From Paludicola sp. MB14-C6 (lineage in GTDB: Bacteria > Bacillota > Clostridia > Oscillospirales > Ruminococcaceae): DNA of 64,000 nt. The notes under the pieces are model-generated. The model made no database searches and had not been told where the DNA came from. It was given only the letters and a program-made list of their open reading frames with translations. This document shows positions 26,332-35,723 of this stretch, in pieces. The translations under genes were made by a program, and so were the position numbers. The stretch is from positions 2,480,001 through 2,544,000 of the forward strand of contig NZ_CP133133.1 in assembly GCF_030908625.1 (NCBI RefSeq), in the 5' to 3' direction. Each line of letters starts with the position of its first letter. The stretch's first letter is position 1.

Positions 26332-27192
26332 CTATTTAAAAAATTCACGAGCATATGTGTATATATCTATTAGCACAGGTGTTAAAAACTCCACGACGAT
26401 GGCGGTGAACAATAGAAACATATACATACGAAGTTTCTTTGGAATGTTCAAGACTTCTTTTCGCAAGTTGTTTTTATCAATAATATCAAAATCATATGAT
26501 ATCATTTGAAAATAAAACTGCTGATCTTCACCTCTTGCAATTCCAAGAAGACCTTGAATAACCATATTTAGTTTTTCACTTGATATTCTGCGATTCAATT
26601 GTAATAACGCATTTTCGGGACTAGAGGTTCTCATAGATGCGACTGTAATTTCAAGTTCCTTTGCAAACATTATGTTATCGGTTAGAGTATACTCATCCAA
26701 TAAATTAATAATATTTCTTTGTGAATTTAGTTTTTCTTTGATATATGATGTAAATGCCGGTATTTCGTTTTCAAACTCTTTTTTGCATTTATGATAGGAT
26801 TTATACAAAGAATGAAAATCGTTTAAATACACTAATATGGCAAGAATAGTCGTGATTAGTGTAACAAACCAACTAATACATAGACTCAGTAAACCAATTA
26901 AAAAAACAACAGTGAATTTTATATAAGCTTTAGCTTGAAAAAATTCTGCTGTTGTTTTATTGTTCGTTACTTCTAAAGCACGTTGAATGCGGTTTTTCTT
27001 TTGCTCATTTAATTTTATGTAAGGAGTTACTTTTTGCGTTGCCTTATCAATTAGCAATTCAAGTGATTCCTTCAAGTTTACTTTTTTCCTTTTTGAATGT
27101 AATGGAAGCTTCAATATTGCAGAAAGAATATAGTATAATCCTAGCAATATTAAAAAAATCAATGCTAAAATAACTACAATCATATCAACCAT
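26332..27192 (-). CDS. tadC: TadC-like pilus platform protein
   Basis: This 286-residue protein has an N-terminal membrane helix, a paired helix region near residues 90-125 and a C-terminal helix (MYMFLLFTAIVVEFLTPVLI). The cytoplasmic segment between carries the type II secretion F-domain pattern (FENEIPAFTSYIKEKL, later LLGIARGEDQQ). Paired with the TadB-like gene seven bases upstream, it would form the inner-membrane platform that TadA drives. Confidence 0.7.
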   Translation of the reverse strand: MVDMIVVILALIFLILLGLYYILSAILKLPLHSKRKKVNLKESLELLIDKATQKVTPYIKLNEQKKNRIQRALEVTNNKTTAEFFQAKAYIKFTVVFLIGLLSLCISWFVTLITTILAILVYLNDFHSLYKSYHKCKKEFENEIPAFTSYIKEKLNSQRNIINLLDEYTLTDNIMFAKELEITVASMRTSSPENALLQLNRRISSEKLNMVIQGLLGIARGEDQQFYFQMISYDFDIIDKNNLRKEVLNIPKKLRMYMFLLFTAIVVEFLTPVLIDIYTYAREFFK

Positions 27193-27198
27193 TCCTTT

Positions 27199-28053
27199 CT
27201 ATCTTCTGTAACGAATTGGTTTCATCAAAGTCACTAATTTCCCTAAACAGACTAATATAACCACAGCTACAAATAGTAGAGCAGCTTTCCCATAAGGATT
27301 AGTAAAATAAAGAGTAAACCAATTAGAATTTGCAACATAAACTAATGGAATGCCTAACAGAGCAAGAAACAAAATGGACATAAATTCTTTTACACATTTA
27401 CTCATTTCAACATCAATATCAGACTGAATCATTTTAATATCCGATAACTTTCTTACTATTCTAATTAAATTAGGTCTTAATGAGCTGTTTGATTGACATT
27501 TAATTAGTTCGGTACACCATTCGTCCCAAATATCATTCTTAATAAGTGGTTGAATTGTTTTTATACCGTATGAAACACTTGGCGTTGCTTTATTAACGAT
27601 ACATAAAAATAATTGCATGGTTTCTTTCAGTGGATCATTTAAATTCTCCATATTCTCTTCAACTGCTGCTATAAGGTTATTTTTCCTAATGTAAGCTGAT
27701 GTAATAGTTGATAGTCCACTTTCTAATTCATCTGCAACAAATAAATCATACTTGTGCCGGCTTAATTTCACTCGCCATACAGGTATCAGTGCTAAACCGA
27801 CTGCAAGAACAGGAGATAACAAAATATTTTGAAATAGGAGTCCCAATAGAAAACCACAGACAGCAAAAATAGTCGATGTAACGATAAGTTTTTTGTATTC
27901 GCTTTCTTTATGCTTATATTTTAATGTTTCTTTTGCTTCATTAAATTCACGAATGAAATATAACGGCTTATCCTTACCAATACTGATGTTTACTTTCCGC
28001 TTAAGGGATAAAGGCTTTTCTTTTTTAGTAAACATTTTCAAGCTCATCAACAT
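27199..28053 (-). CDS. tadB: TadB-like pilus platform protein
   Basis: Two central hydrophobic segments (near residues 65-105) and two C-terminal ones surround an F-domain-like helical region (ELESGLSTITSAYIRKNNL). This is the TadB layout. The start at 28053 is preferred because GGAGG lies five bases upstream; an earlier in-frame ATG at 28083 is buried in tadA. The 5' end overlaps tadA, indicating coupling. Confidence 0.7.
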   Translation of the reverse strand: MLMSLKMFTKKEKPLSLKRKVNISIGKDKPLYFIREFNEAKETLKYKHKESEYKKLIVTSTIFAVCGFLLGLLFQNILLSPVLAVGLALIPVWRVKLSRHKYDLFVADELESGLSTITSAYIRKNNLIAAVEENMENLNDPLKETMQLFLCIVNKATPSVSYGIKTIQPLIKNDIWDEWCTELIKCQSNSSLRPNLIRIVRKLSDIKMIQSDIDVEMSKCVKEFMSILFLALLGIPLVYVANSNWFTLYFTNPYGKAALLFVAVVILVCLGKLVTLMKPIRYRR

Positions 28054-29443
28054 TTTCACCTCCAAAGATTTCATCAATTTCATTTAATGACATGCCTTTT
28101 CGTATTAACTTATTTTTGAGGTTATCTGAAATATTGTTTACATTTTCAAAATGCCCAATAACCTTTATAATGTTACCGTCTGCATCTTTCATATTATCAG
28201 TAACAATAAACTGATCAATTACGTTAAACTTAACTTTACCATTTTCAACGCTTACAGCTTCAACAATTTGTTCAACACGGCGTTTACCATCTTGGTATTT
28301 ATTCATTTGTACTGAAATAGGAAAAGCTTTCACAATCAATTCAAGTAATTCATTCTTAGGCAACTCGTACTTTCTTAAAGCAAGAGTATACATTCTTTCG
28401 TATGCATCTGTTGCAGAGATAGAATGTAAGCTTGTAATAACTGTGTGTCCGGTTCTCGCTGTCTCTTGGGCGATAAAAGCTTCTTCTGAAACCATTTCAC
28501 CTACACAAATTACTTTAGGGTGAAATCTTAATATAAAATCAAGCAGCTCTTCTAGTCTAATGTTAAGCTGCGCTGTTGGATGAGGACGTGTATAAAGATG
28601 TACCACGTCATTTATGATTCTTCCATGTTCATCATACTGCTTTAAATCAAAGTCATGTGTACCGTCCTCTAATGTCACAAGCCTTGTATCATATCTGACC
28701 TTTGACAAAACGGTATTCATTAAAGTAGTTTTTCCTGATCCTGTATCACCTGAAAAAGCTATTGAAACACCATTGTTGATAAATGCTTCTAGTTTATTAA
28801 ATGATGATTTTGTAAGTGTTCCGACTTTTATAGTTTCGGTTTTAGTGAATTTTTTAGGATGAGTAAATCGAATACTTGCCACAATACCATCTGAAGCATT
28901 GCATATAGGTGGCTGAGCAATGGAAAGACGAATATTATCACCTAAATATGTAACTTTCATAGGAGACATATTATCCAGGACTTCATCCGATTTCTGTAAC
29001 ATACGTTTTAGTACATCTACACCTTGCTTGATGCTATGAAAATGCTCGTTGATAAACACTTTTTTTCCATTACAGTATTCAATGATAATACATCCTGGTG
29101 ACTCTTTCGTCCCGTCACCGATACAGTTGATGTTAATTTCTTCGATGTTTTCTTTATCAGCAAAGTACTTATTAAGAAAACCGAAAGAAGTCATATCGTT
29201 ATAAATATCATCAACTAAGTTGCTACATTGATCATCTATTTCAGATATTTTTTCTTTGATTAACTTCTTTAGTGTTTCTTCACTGTCAAAATCGTTATTT
29301 TTCAATGCAGAATTTAAATCATTTAAGTGTTTATTGATTATTTGCTTTTGAACATAATCAAATATTTCAGCGTATTTAATTGGTTCTTTGTGTATGCTGC
29401 TCTCATCGACTAAAGGAGAGAGGTACTTGGAAAAATCACTCAT
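28025..29443 (-). CDS. tadA: TadA/CpaF secretion ATPase
   Basis: Walker A is AFSGDTGSGKTTLMNTV near residue 230, the Asp box ends in LVTLEDGTHDF, Walker B is KVICVGEMVSEEAF and the His box is TGHTVITSLHS. These four in order define the CpaF/TadA class of pilus and secretion ATPases. At 472 residues it is full length. It is the motor for the Tad-like pilus encoded around it; the T4SS has its own VirB4. Confidence 0.93.
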   Translation of the reverse strand: MSDFSKYLSPLVDESSIHKEPIKYAEIFDYVQKQIINKHLNDLNSALKNNDFDSEETLKKLIKEKISEIDDQCSNLVDDIYNDMTSFGFLNKYFADKENIEEININCIGDGTKESPGCIIIEYCNGKKVFINEHFHSIKQGVDVLKRMLQKSDEVLDNMSPMKVTYLGDNIRLSIAQPPICNASDGIVASIRFTHPKKFTKTETIKVGTLTKSSFNKLEAFINNGVSIAFSGDTGSGKTTLMNTVLSKVRYDTRLVTLEDGTHDFDLKQYDEHGRIINDVVHLYTRPHPTAQLNIRLEELLDFILRFHPKVICVGEMVSEEAFIAQETARTGHTVITSLHSISATDAYERMYTLALRKYELPKNELLELIVKAFPISVQMNKYQDGKRRVEQIVEAVSVENGKVKFNVIDQFIVTDNMKDADGNIIKVIGHFENVNNISDNLKNKLIRKGMSLNEIDEIFGGENVDELENVY

Positions 29444-30171
29444 TTTACTACCTCCATGACTTTAAGAAGTTGAGTCTTATATTGGTTATACTGACTTGAA
29501 TTAAATTTTTCAAACAACTTGCCTAGAATGTTCATAAGCTCAATGTCTTCACAGTACGGAAGTAAAACATCAAAGTTACCTATGATACCTTCCACGAGAT
29601 TGATGTTATGATAGCTTTTACAGCATCCACCTACTCGAATATGCTTATCTGTTTTGAATTTACTATTTGGTAGCATAGATAAGCAGCTTTGTTCAAATAC
29701 GACACCTTTAATGTCAGGAGATAGCACTCTCAAAGTTGTATCTGCAAGTTCAAGTGATTTAATGGTGTAGATATCATCAAGAAAGTTTGTATTACAATCT
29801 ACAATGATGTAGTCAGACAGGCTGGATGCAAACTCTAGTATTTGCAAAAACTTATCTTCTCTTTGATTGCTGCGACTGTTGATTGATGTTTCGCCACGTA
29901 TAAATCCCAATATACCCAAATTGTCATTCACCATATCTAATTTATGCGAGAGAATTTCTAGCGTTAGGTTATCTTCACGCATGAGGCTGTTGATGGAATG
30001 ACTGTAGTTTACTTCATCATAAGGTCTCCAAACGCTGAGCTGTGGTGTAGTAATGCATGTATCAATTAGAATTACGCTTTTGCTTTGTTGAGATAAAAAT
30101 AAACTTAATAATGCAGCTACAGTACTTTTCCCAGCTCCATTATTGCCCCAAATTGAAATGATTTTAGCCAT
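29440..30171 (-). CDS. CpaE/TadZ-like MinD-type ATPase
   Basis: The protein begins MAKIISIWGNNGAGKSTVAA, a deviant Walker A of the ParA/MinD type, followed by VILIDTCITTPQLS and DYIIVDCNTNF. TadZ/CpaE proteins localise Tad pilus machines. The internal ATG at 30171 is preferred because it gives the standard N-terminus and overlaps the CpaB-like gene by only eight bases. It overlaps tadA by four bases downstream. Confidence 0.8.
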   Translation of the reverse strand: MAKIISIWGNNGAGKSTVAALLSLFLSQQSKSVILIDTCITTPQLSVWRPYDEVNYSHSINSLMREDNLTLEILSHKLDMVNDNLGILGFIRGETSINSRSNQREDKFLQILEFASSLSDYIIVDCNTNFLDDIYTIKSLELADTTLRVLSPDIKGVVFEQSCLSMLPNSKFKTDKHIRVGGCCKSYHNINLVEGIIGNFDVLLPYCEDIELMNILGKLFEKFNSSQYNQYKTQLLKVMEVVK

Positions 30172-30958
30172 TGTTTTCACCCTCTTGTATCTTAGCAGCA
30201 ATAGCGTTGTTTGTTTCTTGTTGTTCTTTCAATAGAGTAGCTGCACGTTCCTCATTATTACGACATGCTAATCCAAAATGTAAGTAGCCATTCTTTTCTA
30301 AAGCAACTAAAACAGAAGCCTGTTGTTCGGTTACCAATAAAGTAGCTGTTGCAGGTATGCTTGGCGTTTCTTCATTGTCAGTTTTGCTGCTTTCTTTTTT
30401 CTTTACATCAATACTCTTGTTATCTGTGACGGCAATTACCTTTACGTATCGTAACTGTTCCGGTATTGTTGCATACTCTTCTTTGTTTTTCTCGTTATCG
30501 GATTTCTGTGTAGCAAAGATTGTTACAATATCGTTGCTTTGTATTTTACCTGACATACTGCTTGATAGACTATTAAAAGTGACGGATAGTGCAACATAGC
30601 CATTCGTTAAGTTATTATAGGTATCTTGAAAGAGTGCCGATTTTGATACTGAATTAGGGTATATGTAGCTGTTTTTAACTATGTCACCAGCAGCATATTT
30701 TTTTATAACATCATTCGTATTTTGTGCAACATTTTTAGCAATGTTTTTATCAGTTGTTTTTGATAGTTCTATCATATCTGATGTTATAACTTGACCTTTT
30801 TCTATATTCGATTTTACAACAACTACAGGATAACTTTTTTGAACGGATTTTAAGGATAATGGTAATATAGTGGCAAGTAAGATAACAGCAACTAAAACCA
30901 GTATTAAACCTAAAACTAATTTCTTTTTAAAAAATTGAGAGAGATTTAATTTTATCAT
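30164..30958 (-). CDS. cpaB: CpaB/SAF-domain pilus assembly protein
   Basis: An N-terminal membrane helix (residues 13-35) is followed by an SAF domain (VVVVKSNIEKGQVITSDMIE) and a C-terminal RcpC-like region (VTFNSLSSSMSGKIQSNDIV, then ATLLVTEQQASVLVALE). This is the CpaB/RcpC family of Flp pilus systems. The last 40 residues are charged. Confidence 0.85.
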   Translation of the reverse strand: MIKLNLSQFFKKKLVLGLILVLVAVILLATILPLSLKSVQKSYPVVVVKSNIEKGQVITSDMIELSKTTDKNIAKNVAQNTNDVIKKYAAGDIVKNSYIYPNSVSKSALFQDTYNNLTNGYVALSVTFNSLSSSMSGKIQSNDIVTIFATQKSDNEKNKEEYATIPEQLRYVKVIAVTDNKSIDVKKKESSKTDNEETPSIPATATLLVTEQQASVLVALEKNGYLHFGLACRNNEERAATLLKEQQETNNAIAAKIQEGENNG

Positions 30959-30967
30959 AGTGACCTC

Positions 30968-31579
30968 CTAGTACATTTGTAATGTGTGTGATGCAGCCTG
31001 TGACTTGATTTCTTCATTCAATCGAGAGTGGAATTGTTCTTTTATCTGTTTAGCCTGTAAAGAATTTAATGAAACATAGCTACCTTCTTCACCGGAAGCT
31101 ACAAACAAATTTTTATCTTTGTTGTAATAACAACAAAGGTTATCATGACTTTGCATTTTTTCAACTTTGTTTCCTAATTCAATTAAAAATGCTCGCTCAT
31201 CATTTAATAGGTATTTTTCATATGGTGGCTTGTCAGCTTCAACAATTACTGTTTTAATTAGTTGAGCATTACTGACTTTAGTAGTATCAAAGTTAATTTC
31301 TAAAAAGCCAAATGTATTACAGAAATAAAAAGAGCTCTTTGGAGAGCCTTCAATTTCTATAACATCTGAAATGGATAGGGAATGTCCTAAAAAGTCTTTA
31401 GGATGGTTAACATTAAAAATTAAATAAATTTGATCCAAGTTATCCGTGCCCACATTGCCCTCAAATACCTTAGCATAAATAGATGAATCAACAGATTCAT
31501 TTTCTAGTTTTAAACTCATGAATTTCTGTCTATTCAGATCTAACTCTGATATGATTTGATATATTCTGATTACACTCAT
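30968..31579 (-). CDS. Hypothetical protein of the pilus operon
   Basis: This roughly 203-residue soluble protein has no recognised motif. It is mixed alpha/beta and ends IKSQAASHTLQMY. The ATG at 31579 follows AGGAGG and overlaps the stop codon of the prepilin peptidase (ATGA), so the two are coupled. A longer reading starting at 31609 lies inside the peptidase gene and is less likely. Its position suggests a pilus assembly or regulatory role. Confidence 0.65.
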   Translation of the reverse strand: MSVIRIYQIISELDLNRQKFMSLKLENESVDSSIYAKVFEGNVGTDNLDQIYLIFNVNHPKDFLGHSLSISDVIEIEGSPKSSFYFCNTFGFLEINFDTTKVSNAQLIKTVIVEADKPPYEKYLLNDERAFLIELGNKVEKMQSHDNLCCYYNKDKNLFVASGEEGSYVSLNSLQAKQIKEQFHSRLNEEIKSQAASHTLQMY

Positions 31580-32022
31580 ACGGGTATTCCTCCTAAAAAT
31601 CCATAACAAAATACCGTTCCTATAAATAGAAACGGCAAATATGCAATTGTTTCTTTTATTGAAATTTGATGGTGTTTTTTTCTGTACAGTAAGTAGATAA
31701 TTGCAAATACGAAAGCTACTAATATGATAAATATGATATTAGGTAAGCCTAAACATAGCCCTAATGACGATGCAACTTTTATATCTGCGCCACCGCCACG
31801 CTTTAATATGAAATACGTTATTAAAAATGATATGAATATAACGAGACCACCTGAAATTAAGATGCACATATCAAACCAGAGCGAATTGATTGCACAAACG
31901 GCTAACTTAGCCGTTGCAAGTACCAGCAAGCAATAAGTATATTTGTTACTTACTATTCTAGTTTCCAAATCTGAAATTGCAGAACAGAAAAGAACACCTA
32001 TTGCCATTATGTCAATTATCAA
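31576..32022 (-). CDS. tadV: A24-type prepilin peptidase (TadV/CpaA-like)
   Basis: This 148-residue polytopic protein has the two aspartates of A24 peptidases: the first in the N-terminal AISDLETRIVSNKYT loop and the second in GGGADIK, the GxGD-type motif. It has four to five membrane helices. It would cleave prepilins of the Tad-like system encoded nearby. The short form without a methyltransferase domain is typical of TadV. Confidence 0.85.
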   Translation of the reverse strand: MIIDIMAIGVLFCSAISDLETRIVSNKYTYCLLVLATAKLAVCAINSLWFDMCILISGGLVIFISFLITYFILKRGGGADIKVASSLGLCLGLPNIIFIILVAFVFAIIYLLYRKKHHQISIKETIAYLPFLFIGTVFCYGFLGGIPV

Positions 32023-32066
32023 AAAGAATAGTCTAATAGTTAATTCCTCCTTGTCTTATTTTTTAG

Positions 32067-32085
32067 CTGGGACATTTTGTCCCAG
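32067..32085 (+). promoter_or_regulatory. 19-bp palindrome, copy 4
   Basis: CTGGGACATTTTGTCCCAG with perfect arms lies 45 bases upstream of the prepilin peptidase start. Confidence 0.7.
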
Positions 32086-32123
32086 CGGACTAAACCATGT
32101 AGTGTATAGAAAAATATTTATTA

Positions 32124-32357
32124 TTAACATATTATTGATACTAATCTACAAATGATAAATGCAATAATAAACGCAATTATTATAATAAAGCTTAAAATAA
32201 CAATTAACTCCCATATATACCGACATCGGTAGCCTGTGCTTTTTAATGCAATAAAAGCTATGGTTAATAATACTATTGCACATATACAAAATACTAGATA
32301 AAAATTGATATTAACACCTCCAAGTGCATAGCAATCAACCCTAAAACGTTGGGACAA
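32124..32357 (-). CDS. Possible small membrane protein
   Basis: The reading frame encodes two strong hydrophobic helices (VFCICAIVLLTIAFIAL and LIVILSFIIIIAFIIAFII) over up to 77 residues. The only standard start is a TTG inside a 19-bp palindrome. A good GGAGGTG lies within the frame, with no ATG, GTG or TTG at the right distance after it. The hydrophobic pattern and absence of another gene argue for it; the start is unresolved. Confidence 0.35.
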   Translation of the reverse strand: MSQRFRVDCYALGGVNINFYLVFCICAIVLLTIAFIALKSTGYRCRYIWELIVILSFIIIIAFIIAFIICRLVSIIC

Positions 32358-32462
32358 AATGTCCCAGCGGATGAATTTGTGTCATGAACTCTAGTCTGGG
32401 ACAAAATGTCCCAGCGAATGAACCTTGTGTCATGAACTCTTGCCTGGGACAAAATGTCCCAG
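32349..32462 (+). repeat. Three tandem palindrome units
   Basis: Copies 5, 6 and 7 of the 19-bp palindrome lie at 32349-32367 (first base changed), 32396-32414 and 32444-32462, 47 and 48 bases apart. The spacers are themselves near-identical (RATGAA, TGTGTCATGAACTCT), so the repeat unit is about 48 bp. The same flanks accompany copy 1 at 10581. A tandem block is what a partition centromere or an operator cluster would look like. Confidence 0.75.
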
Positions 32463-32480
32463 CGGTTTATTGTTTTGCTT

Positions 32481-34349
32481 TTAACTTCCACCTCTTACAG
32501 TGTTCCAGTCATTATACATGCTGCCATCAATTATTATGTAATCAGTAGCGTAATAGCTAACCATACCAGCAGGAGTCCAATAATCAGACACTTTATATGA
32601 GATTGAATATTTGCCATCAGGAACCCATACAGGAATAAAATGAACACGACATTTATCAAATGAAGCATCATTTTTATAAAACTCATATGTCGTTTGATTA
32701 GCATTTTGATAAGTAGGCTCTAGCGTTCTGTAGTTACCATATTTCAAGGTATAATTAAACTCTTTGAATAAAGCATAGCAACGCTGAACATCCGTAACCA
32801 TCTTAGAATTGGTTGTAATTTTATCTGCAATTACTTTGCTGTTAACACCATATCCTGATCGTGTTATTTGCTTGCCTGTTGTGGTGTTATTTGCTGTATA
32901 TCCGCCATGAACATCAACAGTAATATTTGCAGTAGCAGAAAGAGAAGCACTATTTGTTTTCTTAACGTACCAATCCTTTTCCCATTTCCATTCTTCCCAG
33001 GCTGCATATGTTAAATCGCTTTCAAATGGAGCTTGTAATGATCTATCAAAAGATGATGGCGGTTGTAATTCCAGTTTTGTATCGGGTGTAGATGATATAT
33101 CACCATTCTCTACATCATTACTATTAACAACGATATTATCACTGTAATTTGTTTCATTCACACCTTTTGTTGTGTTAATTTCACATTGCAGCTTGATAGT
33201 ATCTTCTCTATATTCTTTAGGAACATGCCACTTAAAATAAACTATATTCGTGCCTTGTTCAGGTATAACAATGCCCTCAACCTTACTCGTTGATATAACA
33301 TCATTCGTAGTAGAATTAAGGGCTTTAAATATTGCTGTTAAATTGTGCTTAGGACGTATATTCAGCGCACCAATATCATCTTGATTTATAATACGATATG
33401 TTGTAATAACGTCTGTATCAGTTGGATACGATGCGTTGGGTTCTATCATTTCCACTTGAAGATTTGTAGCTGGTATAACATTTATATTTGTACTTTTGCT
33501 GTTGTTACTTGTATTTATTTCTCTATTCCTATAGTCCCAGTTTATGTGAGCTTCCACATTCTTAATCCCTATGTTTTCACCTGCATTTAGTTCAGCTTCA
33601 ACGTTTATTGTTCCCCAAACTTCCCAGGATGAATTTACTGTTTCTTTGTTTATTTGAATTTCAACGTCTTTAGAAGATATAATCTTTCCATCAACTAGGA
33701 AATCAATTCGTGTTGTTCCTGAGGATGGGCGAGTAGGTGGAATCCATTGCATTGGTGGTGTTTCATAATGTCCTCCTGATCCTCCACAAGAAGGACAAGA
33801 AATTGTTCCGCTGCCATTACAAGAGGGGCAAGTGAGCCAAACATCTTTTGTTTCTCCTGTTTCACACGAACATCGACCTATTCTTTTTTGATGTGCAGTG
33901 TATACATGGGCGCAGTAGTTTCTTTGCCCACGATTAGAGGTTTGAAAATGACCACATTGTGTGCATTGGTAGTCCCAACCGTCACAGCTTGATTGACATC
34001 GTGGCTGTCCTGGCGCATTACATGGTATATCATCCTTATCCCAAACCCCTCCACTACCATTACAACTAGGACATTGTTTATTACCGCTACCGCCACAATC
34101 TGTACATGTTACCCATTGATCGGAAGGCTGATACCAATATCCATTATTCTTAGCATAATAGTTAAAACTAGCTTTAATTTTAAATATGTTTTCTTCTCGT
34201 ATCGTGTCACTTAAAACTTTAATCTCAGAGCATTCAAAATCATAACTTGCAGCACTTGGCTGATTATATGCAAAAACAAAGTCAGATTGTATAAAACATA
34301 AGCTAATAACTAGAAGAAAGCACATACATACCTTTCTAAGCTTTTTCAA
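32481..34349 (-). CDS. Exported Cys-rich protein with DnaJ-like CxxCxGxG motifs
   Basis: A signal peptide (VCMCFLLVISLCFIQSDFVFA) is followed by a Cys-rich region, residues 75-200, with DnaJ-type zinc motifs (CTDCGGSG, CPSCNGSG, then CPSCNGSG and CPSCGGSG) and several further Cys pairs. After it come beta-rich repeats resembling CARDB-type adhesion domains (IGIKNVEAHINWDYRNREIN region and a second copy near 330-410) and a C-terminal domain. An exported DnaJ-like zinc region is unusual. With the pilus genes around it, a pilus-associated surface protein or adhesin is plausible. Confidence 0.7.
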   Translation of the reverse strand: MKKLRKVCMCFLLVISLCFIQSDFVFAYNQPSAASYDFECSEIKVLSDTIREENIFKIKASFNYYAKNNGYWYQPSDQWVTCTDCGGSGNKQCPSCNGSGGVWDKDDIPCNAPGQPRCQSSCDGWDYQCTQCGHFQTSNRGQRNYCAHVYTAHQKRIGRCSCETGETKDVWLTCPSCNGSGTISCPSCGGSGGHYETPPMQWIPPTRPSSGTTRIDFLVDGKIISSKDVEIQINKETVNSSWEVWGTINVEAELNAGENIGIKNVEAHINWDYRNREINTSNNSKSTNINVIPATNLQVEMIEPNASYPTDTDVITTYRIINQDDIGALNIRPKHNLTAIFKALNSTTNDVISTSKVEGIVIPEQGTNIVYFKWHVPKEYREDTIKLQCEINTTKGVNETNYSDNIVVNSNDVENGDISSTPDTKLELQPPSSFDRSLQAPFESDLTYAAWEEWKWEKDWYVKKTNSASLSATANITVDVHGGYTANNTTTGKQITRSGYGVNSKVIADKITTNSKMVTDVQRCYALFKEFNYTLKYGNYRTLEPTYQNANQTTYEFYKNDASFDKCRVHFIPVWVPDGKYSISYKVSDYWTPAGMVSYYATDYIIIDGSMYNDWNTVRGGS

Positions 34350-34375
34350 CGTTATTACTCCTTTCAGTAATATAA

Positions 34376-34401
34376 AAAAGTGTGACGTTAATCACACTTT
34401 T
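34376..34401 (-). terminator. Hairpin after the Pro-rich membrane protein gene
   Basis: AAAAGTGTGA and TCACACTTTT form a 10-bp perfect stem with a six-base loop, between the stop at 34423 and the start of the exported Cys-rich gene. On the - strand it ends in a short T run. It may reduce read-through into the genes after it. Confidence 0.65.
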
Positions 34402-34422
34402 AAATCTATATGAATATTTAGG

Positions 34423-35178
34423 TTATCTAGGTTGACCGTGGTCGTTTCCAGTGTGGGAATTATAGTTATATGATTTTTCAACCACCCAGCTGTTTTGAAC
34501 TTTACACCAAACAATATAATAATTCATGCTTTTAATATATTGCTTTTCTCCCTCTTGCATAAATGATGTATCAACTGCTGAATAACCATCAGCTGTTTTT
34601 ATTGATTTTGCTTGTGGATAGTTACCCCAGTTTTCCCACATCCAATCTGATATATAAGCATTCATACCTATATGGAAATATTTTGTTTTACCGTTAATTT
34701 CCCTTGTGTCACCGTGTTGAGGTCCATTTGGATCAGGATTTACTGGAGGTGTAACTGGATCAACTTCATGTGTTGGTGGTAATGTTGGTGTTGATGAAAC
34801 GGGTGGCTTTGGCTTGCTTGGAGGGGGAGGGGTAGGTTTGCTGGTGGTTGATGCTTTTGGTGGTGCAGAAACCGTTATTTTTGAAGATGATGTATTCGCT
34901 TTGGATGATACTTCGCCATCTACTTTAATGGTGCTGGATGCAGCGGAACTAGTATTTTGTGAAGAAGTATCTTCATTACTGCTAGGTGCAGTGAATTTTG
35001 ATACGTTTTCTAATGCTTGATTGCTTGGGGTAGCTCCTGTTGCAATAAATTTGCCATCAGGTTTATTGTCATGCTTTACAGAAAAGAAAATGATAAGAAA
35101 AACTGCAACGAGCAACAATGCAGCAACTATCAAGACAATAACTTTATTTTGTTGTACAAAGTTTTTTATTTTATTCAT
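34423..35178 (-). CDS. Membrane-anchored protein with Pro/Ser/Thr-rich stalk
   Basis: A membrane helix (VIVLIVAALLLVAVFLIIFF) near the N-terminus is followed by about 110 residues rich in Ser, Thr and Pro (for example TPPPPSKPKPPVSSTPTLPP), a cell-wall-spanning stalk, and an 80-residue C-terminal globular domain with many aromatic residues. The start at 35178 has AAGGAGG upstream. It probably displays its C-terminal domain outside the wall as part of the mating or pilus surface. Confidence 0.7.
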   Translation of the reverse strand: MNKIKNFVQQNKVIVLIVAALLLVAVFLIIFFSVKHDNKPDGKFIATGATPSNQALENVSKFTAPSSNEDTSSQNTSSAASSTIKVDGEVSSKANTSSSKITVSAPPKASTTSKPTPPPPSKPKPPVSSTPTLPPTHEVDPVTPPVNPDPNGPQHGDTREINGKTKYFHIGMNAYISDWMWENWGNYPQAKSIKTADGYSAVDTSFMQEGEKQYIKSMNYYIVWCKVQNSWVVEKSYNYNSHTGNDHGQPR

Positions 35179-35312
35179 TCTGTTCAGCCTCCTTTTTGTC
35201 ATTAGTACCAGTATTGTTTATCTTTATCTATTTAAGATATTTAGCAGTAGGAGGAAGCACAACAAGTTTTTTTATTGCCAATCCTCCGTACTGAAAATAT
35301 CTAGGTGTAAAT

Positions 35313-35615
35313 TTAGTCTTTCCCTTTTGCAGCATCCTCTGCATTGGTTATTATTTGCTCAATAGCTGGGCAAACTTTACTTTGTTGGATTTTAAACTGC
35401 TTTAACAATTCGTTACCACTATAGCCTTGGGAAATTAAGTCTGCTAAAATCTGTTCAGCAAATTCACCGCCGATGTTATCTTTTATTGGACGTATTATTA
35501 AAGTGTTGTTTTGATAAATACACTCTGCTTCGTTATCAAAGCCGAGAGCTTCAAAATATTTTTGTGGTATAGTAATTTGCCTTTTTTGTGATATACTGAT
35601 AATCTTTCGTTCCAT
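35313..35615 (-). CDS. AbrB/MazE/SpoVT-type DNA-binding protein
   Basis: The N-terminal 45 residues (KIISISQKRQITIPQKYFEA, then LIIRP) form a SpoVT-AbrB swapped-hairpin domain. The C-terminal half is helical and may bind a partner. The ATG at 35615 follows GAGGT. No toxin gene lies next to it, so it is more likely a regulator of the surface-protein genes than half of a toxin-antitoxin pair. Confidence 0.8.
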   Translation of the reverse strand: MERKIISISQKRQITIPQKYFEALGFDNEAECIYQNNTLIIRPIKDNIGGEFAEQILADLISQGYSGNELLKQFKIQQSKVCPAIEQIITNAEDAAKGKD

Positions 35616-35723
35616 AGTCATACCTCGCATCACATTATTTACTTATATTATATTAATATATTGGAATACTTTTCCTTGAATTAAGTATAACAAAGAAATA
35701 AAGAAATATCAAGTACTTTTTTA

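Noticed and set aside
32349..32462. A mini CRISPR array
   Set aside because: The spacers are almost identical to each other, the repeat is a perfect palindrome that also occurs singly elsewhere, and there are no cas genes.
32294..32491. A 65-codon frame with the internal repeat RWDILSQxRVHDT
   Set aside because: It is produced by the tandem 19-bp palindromes and their near-identical spacers, has no ribosome binding site, and overlaps the end of the real exported-protein gene.
35313..35615. Antitoxin of a MazEF-type pair
   Set aside because: No toxin-sized gene is adjacent on the same strand; the protein is better described as a lone AbrB-type regulator.
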